Source of the DNA: Pseudazoarcus pumilus
Lineage (GTDB): Bacteria; Pseudomonadota; Gammaproteobacteria; Burkholderiales; Rhodocyclaceae
NCBI RefSeq assembly: GCF_002872475.1
Contig: NZ_CP025682.1
Coordinates: forward strand, 186,001-250,000
Length of the DNA: 64,000 nt
Reading direction: 5' to 3'
The position numbers and the translations under genes were made by a program. This document shows positions 7,475-16,672 of the stretch, one piece after another. The notes below the pieces were generated by a model. The model had not been told where the DNA came from. It saw nothing but the letters and a program-made list of their open reading frames with translations, and made no database searches. Positions within the stretch are counted from its first letter, which is position 1. Every line of letters starts with the position of its first letter.

Positions 7475-9304
7475 TTGATCAAGGCGCTGTTCCGGTTCAT
7501 CGGCGGAATCTTCCGCTTCCTCTTCCGTGCGCTCGACTTCCTGCGGCGCGCGGTGCTCAACCTCGTATTGCTGGTCATCATCGGTGCGCTGGTCGTGCTG
7601 CTGTGGTCGCCCGCGCCGGAGCTGCCCGAGCAGGCCGCGCTGGTGCTGCGTCCGGCCGGTGCGTTGGTCGAGCAGGAACGGCTCGAATCCCCCCTGGAAC
7701 TGGTGCGCGGCGGCGCCCGCCACAACGGCCAGAGCACGCTGCACAGGTTGCTCGAGGCCGTACGCGCGGCGCGTGACGATGAGCGCATCACCGGGCTGGT
7801 GATCGAGACCGACGATCTGGCCGGTGGCGGCATCGCCAAGCTGGCCGAACTGCGCGAGGCGATCGACGCCTTTCGCGAGTCGGGCAAGCCGGTGTTCGCG
7901 CGCGGCGAACGCTTTACGGAAGGTCAGTACTATCTGGCCAGCGTCGCCGACGAGGTGCATCTGTCGCCCGACGGTTTTCTGCTGCTGCGCGGCCTGGCGC
8001 GCTACCAGAGCTTTCTCGGCAACGCGCTCGCGCATCTGGGCGTGAAGCTGCACGTCTTCCGCGTGGGCGAGTACAAGGCCATGGCCGAGATCTTCACGCG
8101 TGAGGACATGTCGCGCGAGGATCGCGAGAATACGCGTGACCTGCTCGCCGGCCTGTGGTCGCATCTGCTCGAAGACATGGCGACCAGTCGCGGCATGGCG
8201 CGCGCTGCGCTCGAGGGCTACGTGCAGGGCTTCGGTGAGGCGATTCGCGCGGCCGACGGTGACATGGCGCGCGCGGCCTTCGATGCCGGGCTGGTCTCCG
8301 GCTTGACGACGCGTGACGAATGGACGGCGCAGATGCGCACGCAGTTCGGCGCCGACGGAGGTGAGCGAGGCTATCGCGGCATCGGCGTGGATCGCTATCT
8401 CGCGCTGCGCGACGAACGCTCGCGAAGCGGCGGTCGCGTGGCGGTGCTGGTTGCGCAGGGCGCGATCGTGGACGGTGCGGGCGCGCCCGGTGCGGTCGGC
8501 GGCGACGCCTTCGCGCGGCTGATCCGCGACGTGCGCGAGGATGCCTCGGTGCGCGCGCTGGTGCTGCGTATCGACTCACCCGGCGGCAGCGCCTGGGCCT
8601 CCGAGCAGATTCGGCGCGAGCTGGAACTGACGCGCCGCGCCGGCAAGCCGGTGGTTGCGTCGATGAGCTCGACGGCCGCCTCCGGCAGCTACTGGATTGC
8701 CGCCGGCGCCGACGAGATCCACGCCCACCCGCTGACCCTGACCGGCTCGATCGGCATCTTCGCGCTGTTCCCGGACCTGTCCGCGCCACTGGAGGATCTG
8801 GGCATCACCGTCGACGGCGTGGCCACCGGCCCCTACGCGGGCGTGCCCGATCCGCGCCGGCCATTGTCCGACGGCGCCAGGGCGACGATGCAGAGCGCGA
8901 TCGAGCATGGCTACGACCGCTTCATCGAGACCGTCAGTGACGCGCGCGGGATGGCGCCGGCCGAAGTCGATCTGGTCGCGCGCGGCCGCGTATATACCGG
9001 CGAGGCCGCCCACAAGCTCGGCCTGGTCGACCAACTGGGTGGCCTGCACGGCGCGGTCGAGGCCGCCGCGCGCCGCGCCGGCCTCGATGACTACCAGGTG
9101 GTGTGGCCGGAGAACCAGATTTCACCGCGCGACCGCGTGTTGCGTCGGGTGGCCGAATTCGTCGGCACGCACACACCGGTGACGGCGGCGCCCGAGGGCG
9201 CGTTCGCGACCCTGTTCGCGTCACTCGAACGCGAAGCGCAAGCCTTGCTGACGTGGAATGATCCGCGCCATGTCTACGTGCATTGCCTCTGTGAGGGGCC
9301 GTAG
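7475..9304 (+). CDS. sppA: SppA, signal peptide peptidase (long, 67K type)
   Basis: The 609-aa inner-membrane protease cleaves leftover signal peptides. A membrane segment lies at about 28-45, then a tandem of two ClpP-like halves. The catalytic pair is visible: Lys201 in VGEYKAMAEIF and Ser403 in STAASGSYW, corresponding to Lys209 and Ser409 of E. coli. A TTG start at 7475 is chosen because GGAGG sits at 7462-7466, 8 bases upstream, and the hydrophobic N-terminus then follows naturally. The TAG stop lies in the GTAG tetranucleotide of a REP, at the exact boundary of the IS110 insertion. Confidence 0.93.
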   Translation: MIKALFRFIGGIFRFLFRALDFLRRAVLNLVLLVIIGALVVLLWSPAPELPEQAALVLRPAGALVEQERLESPLELVRGGARHNGQSTLHRLLEAVRAARDDERITGLVIETDDLAGGGIAKLAELREAIDAFRESGKPVFARGERFTEGQYYLASVADEVHLSPDGFLLLRGLARYQSFLGNALAHLGVKLHVFRVGEYKAMAEIFTREDMSREDRENTRDLLAGLWSHLLEDMATSRGMARAALEGYVQGFGEAIRAADGDMARAAFDAGLVSGLTTRDEWTAQMRTQFGADGGERGYRGIGVDRYLALRDERSRSGGRVAVLVAQGAIVDGAGAPGAVGGDAFARLIRDVREDASVRALVLRIDSPGGSAWASEQIRRELELTRRAGKPVVASMSSTAASGSYWIAAGADEIHAHPLTLTGSIGIFALFPDLSAPLEDLGITVDGVATGPYAGVPDPRRPLSDGARATMQSAIEHGYDRFIETVSDARGMAPAEVDLVARGRVYTGEAAHKLGLVDQLGGLHGAVEAAARRAGLDDYQVVWPENQISPRDRVLRRVAEFVGTHTPVTAAPEGAFATLFASLEREAQALLTWNDPRHVYVHCLCEGP

Positions 9305-9323
9305 ATACTCCGTTGACGGTCAA
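9305..9323 (-). promoter_or_regulatory. IS110 right end carrying the -35 half of a circle-junction promoter
   Basis: On the minus strand TTGACC (9323-9318, overlapping the transposase TGA) lies 15 bases before the end of the element and core. If the ends are joined in a circle, TATGTT at 10559-10554 of the left end follows at exactly 17 bases. In the inserted state the -10 half is preceded by REP sequence without a matching -35. Junction promoters of this kind are known for IS110 elements; activity here is inferred. Confidence 0.65.
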
Positions 9324-10315
9324 GCCTTTAAAAGAGTCTGAGCGCAGCTGAACAGTCGGCTCGAATCGAACGGGGTTCCATTGCGGATGCACGCCCAGAT
9401 TCCGGTGAGCATTTTTCGCATGAGCGCACACAAGGCCTGGATGCGTTTTTTGCCGCGGGCGAGCAAGGCTTCGTAGAAGGCCTTGGCGTTGGGGTCCGAT
9501 TGCACGGCGACCATGGCCGGCATGAACAGGGCTGCGCGCAGATAGGCGTTCCCGGCCTTGGACAGGCGCCCGGGCCTGTGCACGCTGCTACCCGACTGGT
9601 TCAGGCGCACGTCCAGTCCGGCAAAGCAGCTGACCTGCGCGCTGTTCATCTGCGTGGGCAACACGCACAACTCAGCCAGGATCGCCAGCGTGCTGGCCGC
9701 ACCGAGCCCTTTGGCACAACGCAGGTGCTGGGCCATCACCGACAGTTGCGCGCACTGTTCGATGCGTTGCTGCGCAGCGCCTTTGAGCCGCTCGATGCGC
9801 GCATCGAGTTGTTCGATGCCTTCGCGCTCATCGTCGATCAGTAGCGCGGAGACGTCTCGACGTGCCTGGAGCGCATGCAGGCGGTTCTTGGCCTGGGTGC
9901 GGGCGTGGATCAGGCGGTTGATTTGACGGCCCAGATCGCGCAAGGCCAGCCGATCGGGCGCCGGCGGCACCCACAGCGCGGGCGCCATGCGCTGGGCGTA
10001 TTCGGCCAGCAAGGCCGCGTCGATCGCATCGGTCTTGCTGCCTTTGAGTTTGATCTGGGCAAAGTGCTTGAAGCTGCGCGGGTTGATCACGCTCACCGGC
10101 AGGCTGGCCGCGTGCAGGGCCACAGCCAAATCCACGAAATACACTCCGGTCGCCTCCATGACCACCCGCTCGGGCGCGAGCTTCTTCAGATGCGCCGCAG
10201 CCTGGGCGTGGCCCGCAGGGGTTTGCTCAAAGCGGCGCACCTTGGCATTGGTGCCGTTGCGGCGTACGACCAGATCGAAACTCTTGGCGGCAATATCGAT
10301 TCCCACCACACACAT
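9320..10315 (-). CDS. IS110 family transposase (bridge RNA-guided recombinase)
   Basis: The 331-aa protein has the N-terminal RuvC-like DEDD domain: Asp7 in VGIDIAAKSFD, Glu54 in VMEATGVYF, and Asp96/Asp99 in KGSKTDAIDA. After a coiled middle region comes the Tnp domain with AGLDVRLNQSGSS, RLSKAGNAYLRAALF and the catalytic serine region. GGAGG lies 9 bases before the ATG. The frame is intact, so the element may be active. Established for the family: the protein uses a bridge RNA to pair donor and target DNA. Confidence 0.95.
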   Translation of the reverse strand: MCVVGIDIAAKSFDLVVRRNGTNAKVRRFEQTPAGHAQAAAHLKKLAPERVVMEATGVYFVDLAVALHAASLPVSVINPRSFKHFAQIKLKGSKTDAIDAALLAEYAQRMAPALWVPPAPDRLALRDLGRQINRLIHARTQAKNRLHALQARRDVSALLIDDEREGIEQLDARIERLKGAAQQRIEQCAQLSVMAQHLRCAKGLGAASTLAILAELCVLPTQMNSAQVSCFAGLDVRLNQSGSSVHRPGRLSKAGNAYLRAALFMPAMVAVQSDPNAKAFYEALLARGKKRIQALCALMRKMLTGIWACIRNGTPFDSSRLFSCAQTLLKA

Positions 10316-10378
10316 GGGCTTTCCCTCCAGCGCAAGATTTGGTACCTGTGAACACCGGCTTCCCCGACCTCGTACTTT

Positions 10379-10547
10379 TTGCCACTTCGACCTTGTGATG
10401 CAAAGTCCAGCTCAGCGCTGGCTTTCGGATACTCCTCGAAGTCGGCAATGAGGCGGGGGGCCGCTCTACATACGAGGTCAGCATCGCGCTGCCTCAGGGT
10501 CGGTACGGCCTCCCCGGTGATCGGCTACATCGACTGCTCAGGCAGTC
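10379..10547 (-). ncRNA. Predicted IS110 bridge RNA
   Basis: Reading the minus strand from 10547: a 5' stem-loop GACTGC-CTGA-GCAGTC; a target loop closed by CGGGGAGGCCG (10516-10506) with CGGCCCCCCG (10463-10454, one bulged A); inside it ACCGACC (10504-10498) equals the left target, an inner hairpin lies at 10495-10474, and GTAG (10469-10466) is complementary to the right target CTAC. Then a donor loop closed by 10448-10436 with 10390-10379; inside it GGAGTATC (10435-10428) equals the element's right end, a hairpin lies at 10421-10407, and ACAAG (10396-10392) is complementary to CTTGT of core plus left end. This is the order known for IS621; exact ends are inferred. Confidence 0.8.
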
Positions 10548-10561
10548 ACCTTCAACATACA

Positions 10562-10646
10562 AGGTCGGTGCGAGCGCAGCGAGGGCCGACGCTGCGGCAG
10601 GTGCCGGCGGGGTTGTCGCACTCGTCTTCGGCTCGACGCGACCTAC
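10562..10646. repeat. REPIN interrupted by the IS110 element
   Basis: Two REPs face each other. The first is GTAG (now 9301-9304) followed beyond the IS by hairpin GTCGG...CCGAC (10564-10590). The second is hairpin GTCGC...GCGAC (10615-10642) followed by CTAC (10643-10646). Without the IS the unit would be 87 bp, against 86 bp for the intact REPIN at 22588-22673. Its ends supply the TAG stops of both sppA and hemW. Confidence 0.75.
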
Positions 10647-11860
10647 AGGAAGATTTCCAGCAATTCGTTCAGAAAGCGTCGCCCGCGTGGTGTCGGGCGC
10701 AGCACGGCGTCGTCCGTGTCGAGCAGGCCGGCCGCGCGCGCCTTGGCCAGTTCCGCCGTGATGGTGGCCAGCGGCAAGCCCGTGCGCGCCTCGAACCAGG
10801 CAGCCGGCACGCCGTCGGCCAGACGCAGCGCGTTCATCATGAATTCGAAGGGTAGTTCATCCGCCGTGACGCTGCGGCGCTCCTGGACGAACTGGCCGCG
10901 CCGGGCCGCGTCCAGGTAACGCTGGGGGTGCTTGTGGCGCATCTCACGCACGATGCCGTCGGCGGTGCTCAGCTTGCCGTGAGCGCCGGCGCCCACGCCC
11001 AGATAGTCGCCGAAGCTCCAGTAGTTGAGGTTGTGGCGGGAGCGCGCACCGGCCCGCGCGAAGGCCGAGGTCTCGTAGTTGTCGTAACCGGCCTCACGTA
11101 GCCGCGCCTCGATGGCTTCCTGCATGTCGGCGGCGGTGTCGTCGTCGGGCACCGGCGGCGGGCTGTGATGGAAGGGCGTGTTCGGCTCCAGTGTCAGGTG
11201 ATAGCCCGACAGGTGCTCGGGGCCGAAGGCCAGCGCCACGTCGACATCACTGAGTGCCGCATCCAGACTTTGATTGGGCAGCGCATACATCAGGTCGAGA
11301 TTCACGCGTTCGAAGTGATCCTGCGCGATTCCGATCGCGCGGCGCGCTTCAGCGCTGTCATGGATGCGACCGAGCGCGGTCAGATGCGCATCGTCGAAAC
11401 TCTGGATGCCGACCGACAGGCGGTTGGCGCCGGCCTCGCGAAAGCCGCGAAAACGCGCCGCCTCGAAGGTGCCGGGGTTGGCCTCGAGCGTGATCTCGGC
11501 GTCCGGCGCGAGCGCGGTGTGGCGGGCGATGGCGTCGATCACGCGCCCGAGGCTGGCCGGTGACATCAGGCTGGGCGTGCCGCCGCCGAAGAACACCGTG
11601 TCCACCGAGCGCCCGGCCACGAGCGGGGCGCTCGCGGCCACGTCGGCGATCAGCGCGTCGATGTAGCGGCGTTCCATATCGGCCGCGTCGCTGCCTCCAC
11701 GCAGGGCATGGGAATTGAAGTCGCAGTACGGGCACTTGCGCACGCACCACGGGTAGTGGGCGTAGATCGACAGCGGTGGAGGCTCGGCCGGTGCGGGCCC
11801 CACGAGGGTCGTGGGCGCTGGGGGCGGCTGCACCGCGAGGCGATGCACGGGGTGGCTCAC
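10643..11860 (-). CDS. hemW: HemW, radical SAM heme chaperone
   Basis: The 405-aa protein has the radical SAM cluster motif C-x3-C-x2-C in WCVRKCPYCDF (about 38-48). Other hallmarks are VFFGGGTPSL, ANRLSVGIQSFDD, NLDLMYALPNQ and the C-terminal HemN-like helical domain. HemW-type proteins, long annotated as oxygen-independent coproporphyrinogen oxidases, bind heme and deliver it to respiratory proteins. GTG at 11860 gives a 4-bp GTGA overlap with rdgB. The TAG stop lies in a REP tail. Confidence 0.92.
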   Translation of the reverse strand: MSHPVHRLAVQPPPAPTTLVGPAPAEPPPLSIYAHYPWCVRKCPYCDFNSHALRGGSDAADMERRYIDALIADVAASAPLVAGRSVDTVFFGGGTPSLMSPASLGRVIDAIARHTALAPDAEITLEANPGTFEAARFRGFREAGANRLSVGIQSFDDAHLTALGRIHDSAEARRAIGIAQDHFERVNLDLMYALPNQSLDAALSDVDVALAFGPEHLSGYHLTLEPNTPFHHSPPPVPDDDTAADMQEAIEARLREAGYDNYETSAFARAGARSRHNLNYWSFGDYLGVGAGAHGKLSTADGIVREMRHKHPQRYLDAARRGQFVQERRSVTADELPFEFMMNALRLADGVPAAWFEARTGLPLATITAELAKARAAGLLDTDDAVLRPTPRGRRFLNELLEIFL

Positions 11861-12453
11861 GGTCGGTACTGCTCCAGGCGCGCGAGCAGGTGACGCATGG
11901 CCGCGCCGCGGTGGCTGAGCGCGTTCTTCAGCTGGGCCTCGAGTTCGGCCGCACTCTGTTCGAGTTCGGGCAGCCAGAACAGCGGGTCGTAGCCGAAGCC
12001 ACCCTCGCCGCGCGGCGCGTCGAGGATGACGCCGTGCCATTCGCCGTCGGCGATCAGCGGTTGCGGATCGTCGGCGTGGCGCACGAGCACCAGTGCCGAA
12101 TAGAAGTGCGCACTGCGATCTTCGACACCCTTGAGACGCTCGATCAGCAGCGCGTTGTTGCGCGCATCGGACTTCGGCTCGCCGGCGTAGCGCGCGGAAA
12201 GCACTCCCGGCGCGCCGCCCAGCGCGGCCACGCACAGGCCGGAGTCGTCGGCGATGGCGGGCAGGCCTGCATGGGCCGAAGCGTGCCGGGCCTTGGCCAG
12301 CGCGTTCTCGACGAAGGTCGCGTGCGGCTCCTCGGCTTCGGGAATGCCCAACGCCCCCTGGGCGATCACCTCGATGCCCAGCGGTGCGAGCAGCGCGGCC
12401 AGTTCGCCGACTTTCTTGGCGTTGTTGCTGGCCAGTACCAGACGTTCGAACAT
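11857..12453 (-). CDS. rdgB: RdgB, dITP/XTP pyrophosphatase
   Basis: The 198-aa Ham1-family enzyme cleans the nucleotide pool of (d)ITP and XTP. Typical segments: VLASNNAKKVGEL at the start, ATFVENALAKARHAS, the catalytic ADDSGLCV and GFGYDPLFW, then SHRGAAMRHL near the end. Length matches the family. It follows rph after 5 bp and overlaps hemW by 4 bp in what looks like a five-gene operon. Confidence 0.95.
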   Translation of the reverse strand: MFERLVLASNNAKKVGELAALLAPLGIEVIAQGALGIPEAEEPHATFVENALAKARHASAHAGLPAIADDSGLCVAALGGAPGVLSARYAGEPKSDARNNALLIERLKGVEDRSAHFYSALVLVRHADDPQPLIADGEWHGVILDAPRGEGGFGYDPLFWLPELEQSAAELEAQLKNALSHRGAAMRHLLARLEQYRP

Positions 12454-12458
12454 GGTGC

Positions 12459-13178
12459 TCAATCCTCGGCCAGGGCGGCGTTCTGCAGTTCGACCAGACG
12501 CGCGATGCCCTGCTCGGCGAGCCCCAGCAGACGATCGAGTTCGGCGCGCGAAAAGGGTGCGCCTTCGGCCGTGCCCTGCACCTCGATGATGCCGCCCGTG
12601 CCGGTCATGACGATGTTCATGTCGGTCTCGCAGGACGAGTCCTCGACGTAGTCCAGATCGAGCACCGGCTCGCCGCCGACGATGCCCACCGACACCGCGG
12701 CGACCATGTCGCGCATCGGGTCGTGCGCGATGGTGCCCGCTGCGACCAGCCCGCGAATGGCGTCGCATACCGCGACGCAGGCGCCCGTGATGGCGGCCGT
12801 GCGCGTGCCGCCGTCGGCCTGCAGGACGTCGCAGTCGATGATGATCTGACGCTCGCCCAGTGCGGCCAGGTCGACCACCGCGCGCAAGCTGCGCCCGATC
12901 AGGCGCTGGATCTCCTGCGTGCGTCCGCTCTGCTTGCCGCGTGCCGCCTCGCGTGCGCTGCGCGTATGCGTTGAGCGCGGCAGCATGCCGTACTCCGCGG
13001 TGAGCCAGCCCTGGCCCTTGCCGCGCAGGAAGGACGGTACGTTCTCTTCCACGCTGGCGGTGCACAGCACGCGGGTCTCGCCGAACTCGACGAGCACCGA
13101 GCCTTCGGCATGGCGCGTGAAATGGCGGGTGATGCGCACCGGACGCAGCGCGTCCGGGCGTCGATTGTCGTGTCTCAT
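12459..13178 (-). CDS. rph: RNase PH
   Basis: The 239-aa phosphorolytic 3'-5' exoribonuclease trims tRNA 3' ends. [60 protein letters not shown] and [14 protein letters not shown] are all canonical. The ATG overlaps the TGA of the phosphatase gene as ATGA, and rdgB follows closely. Confidence 0.96.
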   Translation of the reverse strand: MRHDNRRPDALRPVRITRHFTRHAEGSVLVEFGETRVLCTASVEENVPSFLRGKGQGWLTAEYGMLPRSTHTRSAREAARGKQSGRTQEIQRLIGRSLRAVVDLAALGERQIIIDCDVLQADGGTRTAAITGACVAVCDAIRGLVAAGTIAHDPMRDMVAAVSVGIVGGEPVLDLDYVEDSSCETDMNIVMTGTGGIIEVQGTAEGAPFSRAELDRLLGLAEQGIARLVELQNAALAED

Positions 13179-14095
13179 TTGGGTCCCTGATTGCTGAGTT
13201 TGCGGATCGCTTCGTTGATCTCGTCGATCGCGCGTTCGATGTCCTCGTCGCTGAATTCGCCCTCTGCCGTGGCGTGAGCGCCGAAGCCTTCCATGCGGGT
13301 GGTGAAGCGGTCGCGCGCGAGTTCGTCGGTGGACACCGAATCGGCAGCGGGAGTGTCGCTGTCCTGCCATCGCATCGCAACCATGGACAGGTTGTCGCAA
13401 TACGTCCCGCCGAGCTTCTCGGCACGCTCCATCAGCGCCGGCGCGGTTTCGAGCACGTCGCCGTGGGCCAGCCCCGCGAGCATGCCGGCATCGCCCAGCG
13501 GCCCCCAGATACCATCCGAACACAGCAGGATCAGATCGCCGGGGCGCAGCGCGAAGCGGCGCGAGTAATCGATCTGCGGCATGGTGTCGCCGCCCAGACA
13601 GCTATAGATGCGGTTGCGTTCCGGGTGGTTCTCGGCACTTTCCGCGTCGAGCAGGCCCTGGTCGAGCAGCATCTGCACGCGCGAATGGTCGCGCGTGCCG
13701 GCGACGATGCCGGCGTCGCGCAACACGTACAACCGCGAGTCGCCGGCGTGGGCCCACCACGCGCAGCCGTGCTGCACCACGCAGGCGACGATGGTGGTGC
13801 GTGGCGCGTCCGGCAGATAGCGGTCGAAGGCGAAGTCGAGGATCGCGTTGTGCGCGGCATGCAGCCCGTTGCGCAGGAAACGCAGCGGATCGTCCAGGGT
13901 GGGGCGTGCCTCGCGCTGGAAGGATTCGACGAGCGAGCGCGCGGCGATGCCGGCGGCGATCTCGCCGTGCTGGTGGCCGCCCATGCCGTCGGCGACGAGC
14001 ATCAGCAGCGCCTCGCGCGAATACGAATACGCGATGCGATCCTGATTGGACTTGCGTCGCCCGATGCGGCTGTCCTGGAAGATCGTGAACCTCAC
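13175..14095 (-). CDS. PP2C-family protein serine/threonine phosphatase
   Basis: The 306-aa protein has the PP2C metal-binding pattern: Asp19 in SNQDR, Asp36-Gly37 in [12 protein letters not shown], later [17 protein letters not shown] and [11 protein letters not shown]-terminal acidic helical tail follows the domain. It is paired with the kinase directly upstream, so it probably reverses that kinase's phosphorylation. GTG 14095 is chosen, with TGAGG 10 bases before it; a TTG at 14104 is an alternative. The downstream rph overlaps by 4 bp. Confidence 0.88.
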   Translation of the reverse strand: MRFTIFQDSRIGRRKSNQDRIAYSYSREALLMLVADGMGGHQHGEIAAGIAARSLVESFQREARPTLDDPLRFLRNGLHAAHNAILDFAFDRYLPDAPRTTIVACVVQHGCAWWAHAGDSRLYVLRDAGIVAGTRDHSRVQMLLDQGLLDAESAENHPERNRIYSCLGGDTMPQIDYSRRFALRPGDLILLCSDGIWGPLGDAGMLAGLAHGDVLETAPALMERAEKLGGTYCDNLSMVAMRWQDSDTPAADSVSTDELARDRFTTRMEGFGAHATAEGEFSDEDIERAIDEINEAIRKLSNQGPK

Positions 14096-14106
14096 CGCGT
14101 GCAACC

Positions 14107-15054
14107 TCAGCCGCGATCGATGAAGGACTTGAGCCGGCTGCCGGCGTCGGCGAACAGGCCCGGGGGCAGTTCCTCGCCCGGCCGGCGGCGCATCAGCGCC
14201 TTCTGCAGCGAATACGCGCTCTGCGGGCGCTCCAGCGGGTCGAGTTTGAGGCACCAGTCGATGGTTTCGAGCAGCTCCGGCGTATAGCCTTCGGGACGCA
14301 GTTCGCTCAGCGGAACCAGCTTGTCCTGGTCCATGCGGTCGTCCGCGCGCGGCGGCGCGTAGCCCTGGATGCACGCGTACAGGCTGGCGCCGACGCTGTA
14401 CAGGTCGCTCCACGGCCCGAGCTTGTCGCGGTCGGTGTATTGCTCGGGCGAGGCGAAGCCGGGGGTGTACATCGGCTTGAGCATGGGTTGTTCGGCGGCC
14501 AGCGTCTGGCGCGCCGCGCCGAAGTCGAGCAGCACCGGGGTGCCGTTGGTGCGCAGGTAGATGTTCGACGGCTTGATGTCCAGATGCAGCAGCTTGTGCG
14601 AATGCACTTCGCGCAGGCCGTTGAGCGTGCGGCTGAACACCGCGCGGATGAAGCGTTCCGGGACCTTGCCGCGATGTTTCTGGATATACTCGTTGAGCGT
14701 GTGGCCCTTCTCGAACTCCATCACCATGTACACCGTGCCGTTGGTGCGGAAGAAGTTCAGCACCCGTACGACGTTCGGGTGCATCAGCTTGGCGAGGGAG
14801 CGCCCCTCCTCGAAGAAGCACTTCATTCCGTAGCGGAACGCGGCCTGGTTCTCGGCCGCAATCTGCGGCGACAGTTCGCCTTCCTTGCGCAGCGCGAGCG
14901 AGTTCGGAAGGTATTCCTTGATGACGACCGGCGTCTCGTCCGGGCCGTGCGCGAGGTATACGATCGAAAACCCGCCGTGCGAGAGCTGTCGCTGGATGCG
15001 GTAGTTGTCGAGCTCGAAGCCCGCCGGCAGGGCACTGTTCGCCTGGATCGCCAT
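14107..15054 (-). CDS. Hanks-type serine/threonine protein kinase
   Basis: The 315-aa cytosolic kinase has a glycine loop LSHGGFSIVYLA (25-36), Lys46 in VVIKEY, a catalytic loop HLDIKPSN (Asp159, Lys161, Asn164; Arg of HRD replaced by Leu), DFG at 177-179 and an APE-like SPEQY. No transmembrane or PASTA region is present. First gene of the minus-strand operon kinase-phosphatase-rph-rdgB-hemW and divergent from yicC. Its substrate is unknown; coupling to RNA and nucleotide metabolism is suggested only by context. Confidence 0.9.
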   Translation of the reverse strand: MAIQANSALPAGFELDNYRIQRQLSHGGFSIVYLAHGPDETPVVIKEYLPNSLALRKEGELSPQIAAENQAAFRYGMKCFFEEGRSLAKLMHPNVVRVLNFFRTNGTVYMVMEFEKGHTLNEYIQKHRGKVPERFIRAVFSRTLNGLREVHSHKLLHLDIKPSNIYLRTNGTPVLLDFGAARQTLAAEQPMLKPMYTPGFASPEQYTDRDKLGPWSDLYSVGASLYACIQGYAPPRADDRMDQDKLVPLSELRPEGYTPELLETIDWCLKLDPLERPQSAYSLQKALMRRRPGEELPPGLFADAGSRLKSFIDRG

Positions 15055-15172
15055 GGTCTGTCGGCCGCTCGATGCGGCATGGATTCTTCGGAGCGCCACG
15101 GGCAGCATGCACGGCAACGCGAGTCTGGCGACGAGTGTAATGGATTGAACGAACTTTCCGGAGCAATGACCG

Positions 15173-16042
15173 ATGATTTACAGCATGACGGGTTACGCGG
15201 TGCAGCAGCGCGAGATCGGGCGGGCCGTCGTCCATCTCGAATTGCGCAGCGTCAACTCGCGCTATCTCGACCTGGTGTTCCGTGTCGCCGACGATCTGCG
15301 CCAGTTCGAGCCGCAGTTGCGTGAAATCCTCGGCGCGCGGCTCGCGCGCGGCAAGCTCGAGTGTCGCCTCAACCTGCAGGTGGACGCCGCCGCCGGCACG
15401 CCGCAACTGGCGCTCAACCACGCGCTGCTCGGGCAGTTGCGCGAGGCCGAGGCGGCGGTGCGGGCGGAACTGCCCGAGGCGGGCGGCCTGTCGGTCGCGG
15501 AAGTCCTGCGCTGGCCCGGCATGCTCGGCGAGCAGCGCATCGACATCGACACGCTGCGCCCGCTGGTCGGCGAGCTGACCGAAGCGGCACTCGACGACTT
15601 CGTCGCCTCGCGCGAGCGCGAGGGCGGCAAGCTCGCCGCAGCGATCCGCGAGCGCATCGACGGGATGCGCGCACTGGTCGCGCGGGTTGCGCCGCGCATT
15701 CCCGAGGTCGTCGCCGACTATCGTGCGCGCGTCACGGCGCGGCTGCGCGAGGCCGTCGACACGCTCGACGACGAGCGCATCCGCCAGGAAGTGGCGGTGT
15801 TCGCCCAGCGTGTGGACGTCGACGAGGAGCTGTCCCGGCTCGCTGCCCATCTGGACGAGGTCGAACGCATCCTCGACGCGAAGGGGCCGGCCGGCAAGCG
15901 TCTGGATTTCCTGATGCAGGAACTCAACCGCGAGGCCAACACGCTCGCCTCCAAGTCCGCCGCGGGCGACGTCAGCGCCGCGGCGATGGAGATGAAGCTG
16001 CTCATCGAACAGATGCGCGAGCAGGTACAGAACATCGAATGA
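15173..16042 (+). CDS. yicC: YicC/YloC family endoribonuclease
   Basis: The 289-aa protein starts MIYSMTGYA, the family signature, with LRSVNSRYLDLVFR following and KRLDFLMQELNREANTLASK near the C-terminus, then MKLLIEQMREQVQNIE. YicC proteins are endoribonucleases acting on mRNA and small RNAs. It is placed before gmk and rpoZ, as in many proteobacteria; the gap to gmk is 13 bp. Confidence 0.93.
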   Translation: MIYSMTGYAVQQREIGRAVVHLELRSVNSRYLDLVFRVADDLRQFEPQLREILGARLARGKLECRLNLQVDAAAGTPQLALNHALLGQLREAEAAVRAELPEAGGLSVAEVLRWPGMLGEQRIDIDTLRPLVGELTEAALDDFVASREREGGKLAAAIRERIDGMRALVARVAPRIPEVVADYRARVTARLREAVDTLDDERIRQEVAVFAQRVDVDEELSRLAAHLDEVERILDAKGPAGKRLDFLMQELNREANTLASKSAAGDVSAAAMEMKLLIEQMREQVQNIE

Positions 16043-16055
16043 ACGGAGAGAGCCG

Positions 16056-16670
16056 ATGCCAGGTTCATTGCTGATCGTCACCGCGCCGTCGGGCGCGGGC
16101 AAGACCACTCTGGTGGGTGGCCTGCTCGAGCGCGACGCGAACGTCCGCCTGTCGGTGTCGTACACCACGCGCGCGCCGCGCGAAGGCGAGGTCGAGGGCG
16201 TGCACTATCACTTCGTCGACGTGGCGAGCTTTCGCGGCCTGCGCGATCGCGGCGAATTCCTCGAATGGGCCGAGGTGCACGACAATTACTACGGCACCTC
16301 GAAGAGCTGGATTCGCGAACAGATCGCCGCCGGCAGCGACATCGTGCTCGAGATCGACTGGCAGGGCGCGCAACAGGTGCGCCGCGCGTTTCCGGACGCG
16401 GTCGGCATTTTCGTGCTGCCGCCTTCGTTCGACGCGCTCGAGGCGCGCCTGCGTTCGCGCGGTACGGACAGCGAGGACGTGATCGCCCGGCGCCTGCTGG
16501 GCGCGCGCGGCGAGATGCGCCACGTGGGCGAGTTCGACTACGTTATACTCAATGACGCACTGGAAGAGGCGATCGCCGATCTGATCGCCATCGTGCGCGC
16601 CTCGCGCATGCGATGCGCACGCCAGCGCGAGCGTCACCCCGAGTATTTCGATTTTCTCGAACAGGATTGA
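16056..16670 (+). CDS. gmk: Gmk, guanylate kinase
   Basis: The 204-aa enzyme phosphorylates GMP to GDP. P-loop [10 protein letters not shown] at 9-18, then [21 protein letters not shown] with the GMP-binding residues, and [15 protein letters not shown]. rpoZ begins two bases after the stop. GMP/GDP supply links naturally to the ppGpp enzyme encoded just downstream. Confidence 0.96.
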   Translation: MPGSLLIVTAPSGAGKTTLVGGLLERDANVRLSVSYTTRAPREGEVEGVHYHFVDVASFRGLRDRGEFLEWAEVHDNYYGTSKSWIREQIAAGSDIVLEIDWQGAQQVRRAFPDAVGIFVLPPSFDALEARLRSRGTDSEDVIARRLLGARGEMRHVGEFDYVILNDALEEAIADLIAIVRASRMRCARQRERHPEYFDFLEQD

Positions 16671-16672
16671 AC

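Larger units (their letters stand above)
9305..10561 (-). mobile_element. IS110-group insertion sequence, inserted in a REPIN
   Basis: The element is about 1.26 kb. On the plus strand AG (9303-9304) and AG (10562-10563) flank it; removing one AG restores CCGT-AG-GTCGG, an intact REP start. On the transposase strand this is a CT core, as used by IS621-type elements. Layout is that of the IS110 group: long non-coding left end (10316-10561) holding the bridge RNA, then the transposase, then a 15-bp right end. No terminal inverted repeats, as expected. The bounds follow from the reconstructed empty site. Confidence 0.85.
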
